DNA of 64,000 nucleotides, taken from contig CBDFGO010000003.1 of the NCBI GenBank assembly GCA_965247125.1, forward strand, positions 992,001 through 1,056,000, written 5' to 3'. The position numbers were made by a program, and so were the translations under genes. Positions 52,924 through 62,332 of this stretch are shown here, one piece after another. Source of the DNA: CALBJU01 sp965247125 (lineage in GTDB: Bacteria > Bacteroidota > Rhodothermia > Rhodothermales > UBA10348). Position 1 is the stretch's first letter, and every line of letters begins with the position of its first letter. Under the pieces are notes generated by a model. The model ran no database searches. It was not told the DNA's origin and saw only the letters and a list, made by a program, of their open reading frames with translations.

Positions 52924-55623
52924 TTAGGACTTTTCTTCTTTTGTCTCTTCCGGCTCCGGCTTGACAGCCTTTTCTGGAGTTGCCTTTTTAGCCGCTCCAT
53001 TTCCTTTGGTGGTTTTGGACTTCGCCGCAGTGACCTTCGGAGCCTTGGTTTTGCTTGCCGCAGACTTCTGCGTCTTGGACTTGGCCGGCGCCTTTTTCTT
53101 CTTCGCAGATTTGCTCGTCTTTCGGAAGGTGAGTTCACCGGTATCCTTCTTCTCATCGTAGGAGATTACGAGCGAATCATCCTCACCCAAGTCGTGTCCG
53201 AGGATGGCCTCAGCCATCGGATCTTCCACGTATTTCTGCAGGGCGCGCCGAAGAGGGCGTGCTCCGAATTTGATATCGTAGCCTATATCCACCAAGAACT
53301 TTTTGGCTGAAGCCTGAAGTTCTACTGTAACTCCAACTTCGCTGGCTCTCCCAAACAGCTCTGCTGCCATCAGGTCGATAATCTCGAAGACGTGCTCTCT
53401 TTCGAGAGGATGGAAAACAATCACATCGTCGATTCGGTTCAGGAATTCAGGGTTGAAAACCCGTTTCAATGCGTCTTCAACGGTGGACTTCAGCGTCTGA
53501 TAATTAAAGTCTTGACCTCCCTGAGAGAATCCAATTCCCTTGCCCAGGTTCTTGATATCGCGTGCTCCGATGTTCGACGTCATGATGACGATCGTATTTC
53601 GGAAGTCGACTTTGCGCCCCAATCCATCGGTCAGCAGACCATCGTCGAGTACCTGAAGGAGGATGTTGAACACATCAGGGTGGGCCTTTTCGATTTCATC
53701 TAGGAGAACAACCGAATACGGCTTACGCCTCACTTTTTCCGTTAACTGTCCGCCCTCTTCGTACCCAACATATCCAGGAGGTGCCCCAACGAGTCTGGAT
53801 ACGGAGAATTTTTCCATGTACTCACTCATGTCAATTCTGATGAGTGAATCCTGGGAGTCAAACAGATACTCCGTCAGTTTCTTGGCCAGCTCGGTCTTTC
53901 CAACGCCTGTTGGACCGAGGAATATGAACGATCCGATCGGGCGCTTTGGATCCTTCAGTCCAGCCCTCGTGCGACGAATCGCACGCGCAAGCTTCCTGAT
54001 GGCCTCAACCTGTCCGACCACCTGGCTCTGAAGCTCTACTTCCATGTGAAGCAGTCTTCGCGATTCGGGCTCAGAAATTTTATCGACGGGCACACCCGTC
54101 ATCATGGCTACTACTTCCGAGATATCTTTCACGGTTACATCGTGAACCTCATTCTCGGATTTAGTCTCCCAAGCCTTCTTGGCAAGTTCCAGCTCCTCGA
54201 GAAACTTCTTTTCTTTATCGCGAAGGCGAGCAGCTTCCTCGAACTTCTGACTCTTTACGACCTGATTCTTTTCTTCTCTGACGGCCTCGATCTCTTCTTC
54301 GAGCGTGACGATATCTTTGGGGACCTTGATATTATTCAGATGAACCCTTGCGCCCGCTTCGTCCATGACATCGATGGCCTTATCGGGTAGATACCGATCT
54401 GATATGTAGCGCTCAGACAGTTTTACCGTGAGCTGAATGGCCTCTTCGGTATAGAAGACGTTGTGGTGCTGTTCGTATTTATCCTTGATGTTGAGGAGAA
54501 TCTCAATGGTTTCATCTGGAGTTGCCGGGTCGACCAGGATTTTCTGGAAACGCCTGTCAAGGGCTCCATCTTTTTCGATGTGCTGACGGTATTCGTCCAA
54601 CGTTGTGGCGCCGATGCACTGAATTTCTCCACGAGCCAGGGCCGGCTTGAACATATTCGAAGCGTCAAGGCTTCCCGATGCGCCACCAGCGCCGACAATC
54701 GTGTGCAGCTCGTCGATAAACAGAATGACGTCTGGACTTTTTTCCAGTTCGTTCATGACCGCTTTCATACGCTCCTCGAACTGGCCACGGTATTTCGTTC
54801 CCGCAACGAGAGCGGCCAGATCAAGCGTAACGATGCGTTTGTCGAAGAGCACGCGGCTGACCTTGCGCTGAACGATACGCATAGCGAGGCCTTCAGCAAT
54901 TGCCGTCTTACCCACGCCCGGCTCGCCGATCAGAACGGGATTGTTCTTCTTGCGACGAGATAAAACCTGGGCAACCCGCTCAATTTCAGGCTCACGACCG
55001 ACTACAGGATCAAGTTTATCGTCTTCTGCGAGGCTGGTGAGATCTCTTCCAAAATTATCCAGAACGGGAGTTTTGCTCTTTTCCGACTTCCCCCCACGCT
55101 CTTTTGCGCCCGATGAGCGGCCAGATCCTGATCCTTTGGCGCTTGGCCCTGATCCCGAACTGGTGGCCCGCGCAGCGGGAGCCTTGCCGCTGATTATCGT
55201 ATCCAATTCGGAGCGCACGGCATCGTACGTGATAGAAAAGCCCTGCTGAAGTATCTGTGCAGCAAGATTTTCGTCATCGCGCAGGAGGCTGAGCAGAAGA
55301 TGCTCGGTTCCGATCACATCACTCTTGTAGAGCTTGGCCTCCAGATAGGTGATCTTCAGGACCTTCTCAGCCTGCTTTGTCAAAGGGATGTTTCCGACGG
55401 TCAGTGTGCCGCCGGTGCTCCGCACGGTGTCCTCGATCGACTTCTTCAGCTTGAAGAGATCACATCCGAGATTACGAAGGATCTTAACTGCGATGCCTTC
55501 ACCTTCCCGGATGATTCCCAGAAGGAGGTGCTCGGTGCCGATATAGTCGTGTCCCAGACGAATGGCTTCTTCACGACTGTAGGAAATGACGTCCCTGACG
55601 CGATTTGAAAAATTGCCTTCCAT
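52924..55623 (-). CDS. clpC: ClpC-type AAA+ unfoldase with long Lys/Ala-rich tail
   Basis: ClpC unfolds proteins for ClpP and works with adaptors. The 899-residue protein has the Clp N-domain (EEAIRLGHDYIGTEHLLLGIIREG), and a Ser/Gly-rich linker near 150-190. The first AAA domain (GEPGVGKTAIAEGLA, near 230) and a middle UVR-like segment (KSQKFEEAARLRDKEKKF) follow. The second AAA domain (GPTGVGKTELAKKL, near 570) comes next, and the ClpP-docking loop is GIGF. After the usual end near 830 comes a 65-residue tail of Lys, Ala, Thr and Glu (KKKKAPAKSKTQKSAASKTK and so on) that ClpC proteins normally lack. Confidence 0.93.
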   Translation of the reverse strand: MEGNFSNRVRDVISYSREEAIRLGHDYIGTEHLLLGIIREGEGIAVKILRNLGCDLFKLKKSIEDTVRSTGGTLTVGNIPLTKQAEKVLKITYLEAKLYKSDVIGTEHLLLSLLRDDENLAAQILQQGFSITYDAVRSELDTIISGKAPAARATSSGSGPSAKGSGSGRSSGAKERGGKSEKSKTPVLDNFGRDLTSLAEDDKLDPVVGREPEIERVAQVLSRRKKNNPVLIGEPGVGKTAIAEGLAMRIVQRKVSRVLFDKRIVTLDLAALVAGTKYRGQFEERMKAVMNELEKSPDVILFIDELHTIVGAGGASGSLDASNMFKPALARGEIQCIGATTLDEYRQHIEKDGALDRRFQKILVDPATPDETIEILLNIKDKYEQHHNVFYTEEAIQLTVKLSERYISDRYLPDKAIDVMDEAGARVHLNNIKVPKDIVTLEEEIEAVREEKNQVVKSQKFEEAARLRDKEKKFLEELELAKKAWETKSENEVHDVTVKDISEVVAMMTGVPVDKISEPESRRLLHMEVELQSQVVGQVEAIRKLARAIRRTRAGLKDPKRPIGSFIFLGPTGVGKTELAKKLTEYLFDSQDSLIRIDMSEYMEKFSVSRLVGAPPGYVGYEEGGQLTEKVRRKPYSVVLLDEIEKAHPDVFNILLQVLDDGLLTDGLGRKVDFRNTIVIMTSNIGARDIKNLGKGIGFSQGGQDFNYQTLKSTVEDALKRVFNPEFLNRIDDVIVFHPLEREHVFEIIDLMAAELFGRASEVGVTVELQASAKKFLVDIGYDIKFGARPLRRALQKYVEDPMAEAILGHDLGEDDSLVISYDEKKDTGELTFRKTSKSAKKKKAPAKSKTQKSAASKTKAPKVTAAKSKTTKGNGAAKKATPEKAVKPEPEETKEEKS

Positions 55624-55703
55624 ACTAATGTGTTTGGGGCGGTGCCGTACCGTTACCGAGTACGCGCAATGGTTGAAGACTGATGCTTAGAAGGTATCCG
55701 ATA

Positions 55704-56069
55704 TCAAGCTGAAAAACTTGATCCACAGCCACATGTGGCTGTTGCGTTCGGATTATCAAACGTGAATCCTCGAGCATCGAGTCCATCTTTATAATCGACG
55801 ACAACTCCCATAAGGTAAAGCCCGTGGCGCTTGTCCATAAATACCTTGATGCCCGAGATCTCGAACTCCAAATCGTGATCCCGTTTCCGATCGAATCCGA
55901 GTATGTAACTCATTCCAGAGCAACCGCCACCTTTCGCGCCAACCCGAAGGTTATACCCATCGGGTAACTTCTTGGATGACATGATGTTGCGGATTTCATC
56001 GGCCGCACGATCGGTCAGGGATACTGGTCCTGAACTTTGAACAATTTCCTGTTGTGGAGCGGTGCTCAT
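55704..56069 (-). CDS. A-type iron-sulfur carrier (second HesB/IscA/SufA paralogue)
   Basis: From the ATG at 56069 it has 121 residues. The conserved cysteines are in VGAKGGGCSGMSYILGFD and the C-terminal NPNATATCGCGSSF. A TTG at 56093 would add eight residues. It is 80 bases upstream of clpC on the same strand. Together with the gene at 46278 the genome has at least two A-type carriers, which usually serve different targets. Confidence 0.92.
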   Translation of the reverse strand: MSTAPQQEIVQSSGPVSLTDRAADEIRNIMSSKKLPDGYNLRVGAKGGGCSGMSYILGFDRKRDHDLEFEISGIKVFMDKRHGLYLMGVVVDYKDGLDARGFTFDNPNATATCGCGSSFSA

Positions 56070-56100
56070 CTGTTGCGAGTATGCCGGCTGCAAAAAACAG

Positions 56101-56163
56101 CCTGTCTGATTGAGTATGATGCCCGTCTGAATGAGATAGACGCCTGTCTGATCGAGTTAGATG
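56101..56163. repeat. three imperfect 21-bp tandem repeats upstream of the A-type carrier gene
   Basis: Three contiguous units start CCTGTCTGATTGAG, CCCGTCTGAATGAG and CCTGTCTGATCGAG, each 21 bases long. On the plus strand one frame reads as heptads LIEYDAR, LNEIDAC, LIELDAV with a leucine-heptad look, but the surrounding frame is short and has no other support. The stretch lies between the divergent... rather co-oriented lamin-tail and A-type carrier genes and may affect their spacing or regulation. Confidence 0.75.
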
Positions 56164-56243
56164 CTGTGCAACGAAGTGAAAAAATGGCTGTTCCTTGCTT
56201 AATGGTGTCGAGACGGAGTCATTGATCTCTGACTGACCAGGAT

Positions 56244-57710
56244 TCATCGAATTACGGAGACGGGCTTTTTAAGGCGGGACACTCGTCCAGATACAGAGTG
56301 AGAAATCAGTACCGACACAATGTAAAAGCCCATGGATACGAGCTGCCCTGAGTCGTTTCTACCGTCCCAGACTGCTGTCCAGGTAGAAGAAAAAAGTTTG
56401 CCACCAACCAAGGTTTTCTGGTGTCGCCCTCCTATGTCATAGATGTTTACGCTCACGACGTCCAGCGCGTCTTGTGATGTTGTCGTAATTGTGAGGGTAG
56501 TTTGGAACGCGAGCCCCCGATGCCCGGGATAAAAAGAGGCAGGTTCAACACGCAATGAGGCTGAGTCGGAGCGGGAGGGTCGCCCGTCAGGACGGGCTCG
56601 ATGGTAGCGAAGGTAACCAGGTGTAGCCCCCTCAGGATGAGTGGATGAGATCAACGGGGTGGCGGAGTTCGGAATTCCATGTGTCGGGCTGCGCTCCAAC
56701 GATACGCCTTTTCCGTCACCCACAACGGGGTGATGCATGCCAGGTTCATACCATGCCTCCGTGATGGATTCACCGCTGTCGCTTTTCAAAACGATGAGTT
56801 CGCCCTGGTTCGAAAGGTTCAAGCTGCGATCAAGCGGAATAAGCTTCGCCGACGAAGACGTTGCGGCGAACGAGGGCCATGCTCCCGAGAGGAATTCGGA
56901 GCCCGTAACCCCCAAAGATATTGCGGACGTTGGCAGCCGGTACAGGACAGCCAGGGACTCGGGGGCTACATCCCCTGTGACCCATCCGAGACTGAGAGAA
57001 TCGTAGCGTCCATTTTCGTCAGGGAGGGAAGAGAGCCAGATTCCATTCAAGCTCAAGCGATGATCCGAGATATTCATTAATTCGATAAACTCCATCTGAT
57101 CGGGAAGATTATCGAAAGCGTCCTGCAGAGGATTGAACATGATCTCGGTGATCAGCAGATCTCCCACCCGTGCCCGCACAGCCTCATTTTCGGCCGACAG
57201 AGTCGCGAAGTTTGGCGCACCGGGTGTTGATCCATCCGGATGCTCGGAGGTCCGCCAGTTCGAGGAGAGTCTGCCGCTCACGTCGACAGAAATGCGTTCG
57301 CGGGAACGGCCTTGCACGACGTCGGAAGCGCCATAGCCAACGCGATCAATCACCATACCGTCGACGGCCACGACGAGAGAGTCACCGCTGTTGTTCAGTG
57401 CTGGCCAGGAGGTCGGCTCCAATAGCTGATACGAGCCCTCCTCCAATCCCAGAAGAGGATCAGTCGTTTTGGCCAAAACAAAAAGCTCACCCGGCAGGAG
57501 AGTTGCGGGTGAGTTAATTGAAGACCAGGTTGGTCTCGAATCCCGGATGGTGATCCTTGAGACCTCGATAGGGTCGTTACCTCGCCAGAGGAGCTCTACA
57601 AATTCCGAATATCCCGACAAAGGCGCGGGTAAATATTCGTTTATCACGAGCTCCTGCGCGTGGGCCATAGCCGAGGAGAGAGCACACAAGAGGAATAAAA
57701 AGGTTCGCAT
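56244..57710 (-). CDS. exported lamin-tail-domain protein with C-terminal FlgD/T9SS-like domain
   Basis: From the ATG at 57710 the product has 488 residues, with a signal peptide (MRTFLFLLCALSSAMAHAQ). Two lamin-tail-like regions are visible: LVINEYLPAPLSGYSEFVELLW at the start and LLITEIMFNPLQDAFDN...EFIELMNIS near 190. The C-terminal 80 residues (VVSVNIYDIGGRHQKTLVGG, then VWDGRNDSGQLVSMGFYIVSV) have the Ig-like form used as a FlgD-type or type IX secretion tail. Role unknown, probably surface or extracellular. The frame reaches 57764 but the signal peptide fixes 57710. Confidence 0.82.
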   Translation of the reverse strand: MRTFLFLLCALSSAMAHAQELVINEYLPAPLSGYSEFVELLWRGNDPIEVSRITIRDSRPTWSSINSPATLLPGELFVLAKTTDPLLGLEEGSYQLLEPTSWPALNNSGDSLVVAVDGMVIDRVGYGASDVVQGRSRERISVDVSGRLSSNWRTSEHPDGSTPGAPNFATLSAENEAVRARVGDLLITEIMFNPLQDAFDNLPDQMEFIELMNISDHRLSLNGIWLSSLPDENGRYDSLSLGWVTGDVAPESLAVLYRLPTSAISLGVTGSEFLSGAWPSFAATSSSAKLIPLDRSLNLSNQGELIVLKSDSGESITEAWYEPGMHHPVVGDGKGVSLERSPTHGIPNSATPLISSTHPEGATPGYLRYHRARPDGRPSRSDSASLRVEPASFYPGHRGLAFQTTLTITTTSQDALDVVSVNIYDIGGRHQKTLVGGKLFSSTWTAVWDGRNDSGQLVSMGFYIVSVLISHSVSGRVSRLKKPVSVIR

Positions 57711-57767
57711 AGTATCCAGGAAAGCATCTTTCCCGAATAGAGGACCATCACCGTCCGGGCGCAACCG

Positions 57768-59012
57768 CTATTTCGAAGCGTGTCGGGACAGGTATCGCAG
57801 GAGCGCTCCGGCCATGATTTGAGATGCCGGTCTCAGAATCGATTCGTCAATGTCAAACTGGGAGTCGTGCAGTCCGTAACTCGTTTCTGGACTGGCAGAT
57901 GTTCCGACGCGGATCAGCGCACCCGGGATATGATTCAGATAGTGCGCAAAATCCTCCGCACCCATACTGGGTATCGGGATGTCGAAGACGGCCTCAACTC
58001 CGAGAGAACCCACGATGGTTTCACGAACATGCCCGATCAGCTCATGGTCGTTGATGACTGAGGGAGCACCGAAATCAAAATCAACCTGGACGTCGGCACC
58101 AAAACCCTCTCCGATGTGCTTCGCGGTCTGTTCGATATTCTTTTTGAACAACTCTCGATCATCGCCGTCGGTGCACCGAAACGTTCCGCCAAATTCGGTT
58201 ACAGCAGGGATGACGTTATACGCTTCGCCTGCAACCAATCGGCATATCGAAATTACGGCGGTTTTCCGTGCGTCTGTCACGCGGCCCACCAACTGGTACA
58301 TCGCGCTCATTATCTGCGTGGCGATCCAGATGGTATCTATCGATTGGTGGGGTCGGGCCGAATGTCCGGTTGAGTCAGCTTTTACAAGAACGCGAAAACG
58401 ATCTACTGACGCAGTAACCGCGCCCACCATCAGGCCAAACTTTCCGGCAGTCAATGTCGGGTCTACGTGGGATGCGTAAACGGCAGACATTCCATCCAGC
58501 ACTCCGTCCTCAATCATGAGGGGAGCTCCCGAGGGGATGCCTTCTTCGTTGGGCTGGAAGAAAATCCGCACTGAGCCATGCATCTTATTGCGGTGTGCAT
58601 TCAGAATGACGGCAACGCCAATGGCCATGGCGGTGTGAGCGTCGTGACCACAAAGATGGGCGACACCCTCGTTTTGGGATTTGTAGGAGGAGTCCTTGGC
58701 GTCTGAAATGGGAAGGGCGTCAATGTCCGAACGATAACCGACGAGAGGTCCCGGATGATCGCCTACAATGTCAACGTAAAGCCCCGTGGTAGCCAGAGGT
58801 CCGTGTACCTCCAGACCCTGCGCTTCGAGCGTCTTTCGAATGAACCTGGAGGTCTGATACTCGCGAAGGCCCAGCTCCGGGTTCTGGTGCAGATGACGGC
58901 GGACGGTTGTGAGAAAAGCGGAAACCTGCTCATCTACAGCGGTTTTATCTCCGTTTGTAGAGATTTTCAGATTTGGATTCGTGATAACCGCAGCTTCAGC
59001 AATCGATGCCAT
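57768..59012 (-). CDS. M20-family amidohydrolase (IAA-amino-acid hydrolase / N-acyl-amino-acid deacylase-like)
   Basis: The 414-residue metal-dependent hydrolase cleaves N-acyl amino acids or related amides. Motifs are RRHLHQNPELGLREYQTSRFI, GYRSDIDALPI, AHLCGHDAHTAMAIGVA, and FFQPNEEGIPSGA (catalytic Glu pair region). The small domain shows STGHSARPHQSIDTIW, and a late metal ligand region is IPSMGAEDFAHYL. Substrate unknown. It is 57 bases before the lamin-tail gene start on the same strand. Confidence 0.92.
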   Translation of the reverse strand: MASIAEAAVITNPNLKISTNGDKTAVDEQVSAFLTTVRRHLHQNPELGLREYQTSRFIRKTLEAQGLEVHGPLATTGLYVDIVGDHPGPLVGYRSDIDALPISDAKDSSYKSQNEGVAHLCGHDAHTAMAIGVAVILNAHRNKMHGSVRIFFQPNEEGIPSGAPLMIEDGVLDGMSAVYASHVDPTLTAGKFGLMVGAVTASVDRFRVLVKADSTGHSARPHQSIDTIWIATQIMSAMYQLVGRVTDARKTAVISICRLVAGEAYNVIPAVTEFGGTFRCTDGDDRELFKKNIEQTAKHIGEGFGADVQVDFDFGAPSVINDHELIGHVRETIVGSLGVEAVFDIPIPSMGAEDFAHYLNHIPGALIRVGTSASPETSYGLHDSQFDIDESILRPASQIMAGALLRYLSRHASK

Positions 59013-59131
59013 GTATTTCTAGATCTTCGTAAGACGGGGACTGCTGCATGACAAATGACAGCGGTCGAATGAGGAAATGAACCGACGAATATACGTTCCC
59101 CTGGTTCGAGAATCTGTCAACGCCATCGCTT

Positions 59132-61279
59132 TTATACCATTCCCGAACGCTTCCTGAAAAACCATTCAGTGGTCAGCAAAACAAGAATCAGGATCATAAA
59201 CGGATAACGCTGCCAGAGCCGAGACTGATTGATCGAGGCTTGAGTCACGGGAACGAACGTAGGCAGAGCGGTTAGCAGAGCCCCGACTTGATCCGTCTGG
59301 CTTGAGGACAACGCAGTGCCGCCCGAACGGGACGCGATTTGAGCGAGTAGATCAAAATCGGCGCGCGTTCTCCTGAATTCGAGTGTCCGCCTTCCAATTG
59401 AGAACGAGCCTGTATCAGAGCCCAGCTCCGTGTCATCTCGAAGCGCGATCGCCGTGTAAGAAAATGTCCCCGCGGGCAGAGATCCTATATCGACACTGTA
59501 TCGACCGTTTCCACGCGACTGCATTTCATAGGGAAAGATCTGACCCTCTGGGCTTGTCAGCTGAAGCGACAGCGACGCGTCAGAAACGGGGCGTAAACTT
59601 TCGTCATAGACCTCCCCTCTCAGGATGACCGACTCTCCCTCGGCGTATTCTCTCTCCGATGGGTGCACGCGTACCAGACGATCGTCATCGGTCGCGTATA
59701 GCCACTGAATGAGATTGGCGAACAGGGACTTGAAACGCTCCGCTTCCGGACCGAGGTCTTCTGGTGTCAGACTCCATCGCCAGAATCCAAAAGCCAGAAG
59801 TGCCGCGCTCTTTACGATACCCTGCCTGCTGACTACAAACAGGGGATCACCCAGCGGAATTCCCCTGATTTCAGTGGTCGCGAGAACTGTAGCCGCGGGA
59901 GAAGTCGTCCAGCGACTCTCATTCAGCGAAATAGGAGGTAGCCGGCGCCAGATAGATCCGTCGCGCCGGTCTTCGATATTGAAAATGGCGTGTGAAGCTG
60001 CGGATGGACTCTGCAAGAGTGTACCCTCGACGAAGCCAGTACGAATGGCTTCCGGCCGAACGGGCAGGACCGACGAAAAGTCACGCGCCAGCACGCTCAG
60101 ATTCGTCGTTCGATCCAATACGAATAGAAACGGCGTCCCAGCCAGTACGGCATCGGTCAGGCGCTTTGATTCTATGGGATTTGACGAGGGACCGGGATAG
60201 CCGACGGAAAGAATCAGATCAAATTCGGACAGGTCGGTGGGTAGATCGCCCTCGTAAAACGATCCGTTATTGCTTTGAATGAAGCTCTCTACTTCAGCGG
60301 TATCGTCGCTCCTGAGCATTCGCAGGAAGGAAGAAACGTCGGGAGATGGGGCGCCCGCCACTAGCAGGATTGATTTTTTCTGGTCCAGAATCTGAATGAC
60401 CAGATTCTGCGAGTTGTTGCGATAGGTCGTCTCCTCCGGAAACCGGGTGATGTAAACGCGATATTCAACCCGTCCTGGATCTTGTGCCTCGAATTCGAGG
60501 TCGACCGTTATTTCGCCCCCATCCGCGGGAAGATTCAGGGTTTGTTGATCAAGCACGGTCGATCCCGTGGAGAGCTGTACTTCGACCTGGCCCACTGAGA
60601 ATCCATCATTTCGAATGCGCACTTGGACGGGTACGATAGTACCGGAATAGGCAATTTCGTTCGATACCAGGCCTACAATCCGGACGTCTTTCTGCGTCGT
60701 TGAATCGCCATGGGCTATTGTCAAAATCGGCACAGGAAAGCTTTCGGCAACGTGCACGGGATTGGCGCCACTGTTGTAGAGTCCATCGCTCGCCAGGATG
60801 ACGGCACTCAGGTGCTCATCCGAGAGTTGGTCGGCGATTGCGCCGAGCGCACCGGCTAGGTCTGTTCGACTTTGGGTGAGCTGGACGGCCTCGAGCGAAT
60901 CAACGGACTCGACCCGATTACCGAAGGTGAAAAACCGCGCGTCCAACCCTCGCGTTTCTCTCGACAAGGTGGCTGTTATCTCGTTGATAGACAACGCGGA
61001 ATCACCAACGAGAGAATCCGCCATGGCCATACTCTCTGAGTTGTCAATGAGAACGGCGACCACTGGATCGGTTGTCGTTGATCCCTCCCGTTGCAGTAGA
61101 GGCTCGAACAACAGCATCAATACAATCGCAAGACTGAGGAATCGAAGTCCACCAAGGAGCACCTTCTTCGGCAAGGAGAGCGCCGGTATGGTCTCCCGGT
61201 ACGTCCACCAGGCTGCAGTCCCTGCAAGAAGCACGCAAAGTGCAAGAATCCAGGGTGAATGTCCGAAAGAGAGATTCAA
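59132..61279 (-). CDS. membrane von Willebrand-type A domain protein
   Basis: The 715-residue protein begins with two membrane helices (WILALCVLLAGTAAWWTY and LRFLSLAIVLMLLFEPLL). A VWA domain follows, whose MIDAS motif DxSxS is seen in VLIDNSESMAMAD near residue 78 and ILASDGLYNSGA near 165. The middle carries immunoglobulin-like regions and the end one membrane helix (YPFMILILVLLTTEWFFRKR). It resembles BatA-like or glutamine-amidotransferase-like membrane proteins of Bacteroidota, without enzyme motifs. It is 10 bases downstream of the antiporter gene. Confidence 0.85.
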   Translation of the reverse strand: MNLSFGHSPWILALCVLLAGTAAWWTYRETIPALSLPKKVLLGGLRFLSLAIVLMLLFEPLLQREGSTTTDPVVAVLIDNSESMAMADSLVGDSALSINEITATLSRETRGLDARFFTFGNRVESVDSLEAVQLTQSRTDLAGALGAIADQLSDEHLSAVILASDGLYNSGANPVHVAESFPVPILTIAHGDSTTQKDVRIVGLVSNEIAYSGTIVPVQVRIRNDGFSVGQVEVQLSTGSTVLDQQTLNLPADGGEITVDLEFEAQDPGRVEYRVYITRFPEETTYRNNSQNLVIQILDQKKSILLVAGAPSPDVSSFLRMLRSDDTAEVESFIQSNNGSFYEGDLPTDLSEFDLILSVGYPGPSSNPIESKRLTDAVLAGTPFLFVLDRTTNLSVLARDFSSVLPVRPEAIRTGFVEGTLLQSPSAASHAIFNIEDRRDGSIWRRLPPISLNESRWTTSPAATVLATTEIRGIPLGDPLFVVSRQGIVKSAALLAFGFWRWSLTPEDLGPEAERFKSLFANLIQWLYATDDDRLVRVHPSEREYAEGESVILRGEVYDESLRPVSDASLSLQLTSPEGQIFPYEMQSRGNGRYSVDIGSLPAGTFSYTAIALRDDTELGSDTGSFSIGRRTLEFRRTRADFDLLAQIASRSGGTALSSSQTDQVGALLTALPTFVPVTQASINQSRLWQRYPFMILILVLLTTEWFFRKRSGMV

Positions 61280-61289
61280 AATTGTTCGT

Positions 61290-62291
61290 TCAGATGAGAG
61301 GAATAATCAGCCAGGCCAGGTAGGCTACGAATCCGACAAGAAGGAATACGCCGCTTGCTCTCGAAAGACGATGCTTTCTGCGAGCCAGCGGCCAAACAAG
61401 CACTGAAAAAACAATCATTATCGGAAAGTGAACCGCGATAGATTCTGTCTCCACAGCCATCGGCTGTATCAGCGCAACGAGACCCACTACGAACAATATG
61501 TTCAGCATGTTGCTTCCCAGAATATTTCCGACAGCCATGTCGGTCTCCTTCCGGAAAATGCTCATGAGACTGGCGGCCAGTTCTGGAAGGCTGGTGCCGA
61601 TGGCAACGATTGTCAGACCAATAATAATGGGAGCGATACCCAGGATTGCTGCAATTCCCAGCGCAGAGTCAACCATCAATCTTGCTCCGAGCGTGAGCGC
61701 TGCCATACCACCAAGAACCAGAACAATGCGCATGAGGGGCGCGGTGCGTGGGTTCGTAAAGAGTTGTTTCCAGCGGGAATCACATGAGTCGTTGGGCTCA
61801 GGGTCTGATTCTGAAGGGACCGCTCCGTTTTCACCGTTTGCGTGAGCAAGTGAATCGCGGACCACGTATACAATAAAGGCGGCGAGACCAGCCACCAGAA
61901 TGAATCCATCAACACGAGAAATCAGCCCGTCATAAGCCAAAAAGTAGAACAGACCCGTGACCGCGAGCATTATCGGATATTCCCTTTGAAGAGTTCTGCC
62001 ATCGACCACCAGCGGAAGTAGAATCGCGCTAATCCCGAGTATGAGACCGATGTTGGCGATATTCGAACCAATGATATTACCGATCGCCAGGCCGTCTTCG
62101 CCTCTGAGTACCGCAATAAAGTTCAACAGAAACTCGGGCAAGGAAGTACCCAGGGCGACGATTGTCAGCCCGATGATTAGCGGCCTGATTCCAAATTTCC
62201 GAGCTATCTGTGAGGATCCATCGACCAGCCAGTTTGCTCCCAGGGTGAGGATGCCGAGGCCGAGAATAAAAACGATGGAGTGGAGAAGCAT
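61290..62291 (-). CDS. calcium/sodium (CaCA-family) antiporter
   Basis: The 333-residue carrier exchanges cations across the inner membrane. It has the duplicated alpha-repeat: GLTIVALGTSLPEFLLNFIAVLRGE with IGNIIGSNIANIG in the first half and GLTIVAIGTSLPELAASLMSIFRKE with VGNILGSNMLNIL in the second. About ten hydrophobic helices are present, with an acidic cytoplasmic loop (NGAVPSESDPEPNDSCD). It is 41 bases downstream of the cytidine deaminase gene. Confidence 0.93.
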   Translation of the reverse strand: MLLHSIVFILGLGILTLGANWLVDGSSQIARKFGIRPLIIGLTIVALGTSLPEFLLNFIAVLRGEDGLAIGNIIGSNIANIGLILGISAILLPLVVDGRTLQREYPIMLAVTGLFYFLAYDGLISRVDGFILVAGLAAFIVYVVRDSLAHANGENGAVPSESDPEPNDSCDSRWKQLFTNPRTAPLMRIVLVLGGMAALTLGARLMVDSALGIAAILGIAPIIIGLTIVAIGTSLPELAASLMSIFRKETDMAVGNILGSNMLNILFVVGLVALIQPMAVETESIAVHFPIMIVFSVLVWPLARRKHRLSRASGVFLLVGFVAYLAWLIIPLI

Positions 62292-62332
62292 TCGATGCGT
62301 ACTTGGATCACGAGGCCAACCAGGCCTCCAAG

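Noticed and set aside
56101..56163. Possible CRISPR array
   Set aside because: The 21-bp units are contiguous with no spacers, and no cas gene is in the window.
56037..56225. 62-codon plus-strand frame containing the heptad repeats
   Set aside because: It is antisense to the start of the A-type carrier gene, and outside the repeat nothing resembles a protein. It is kept only as a repeat.
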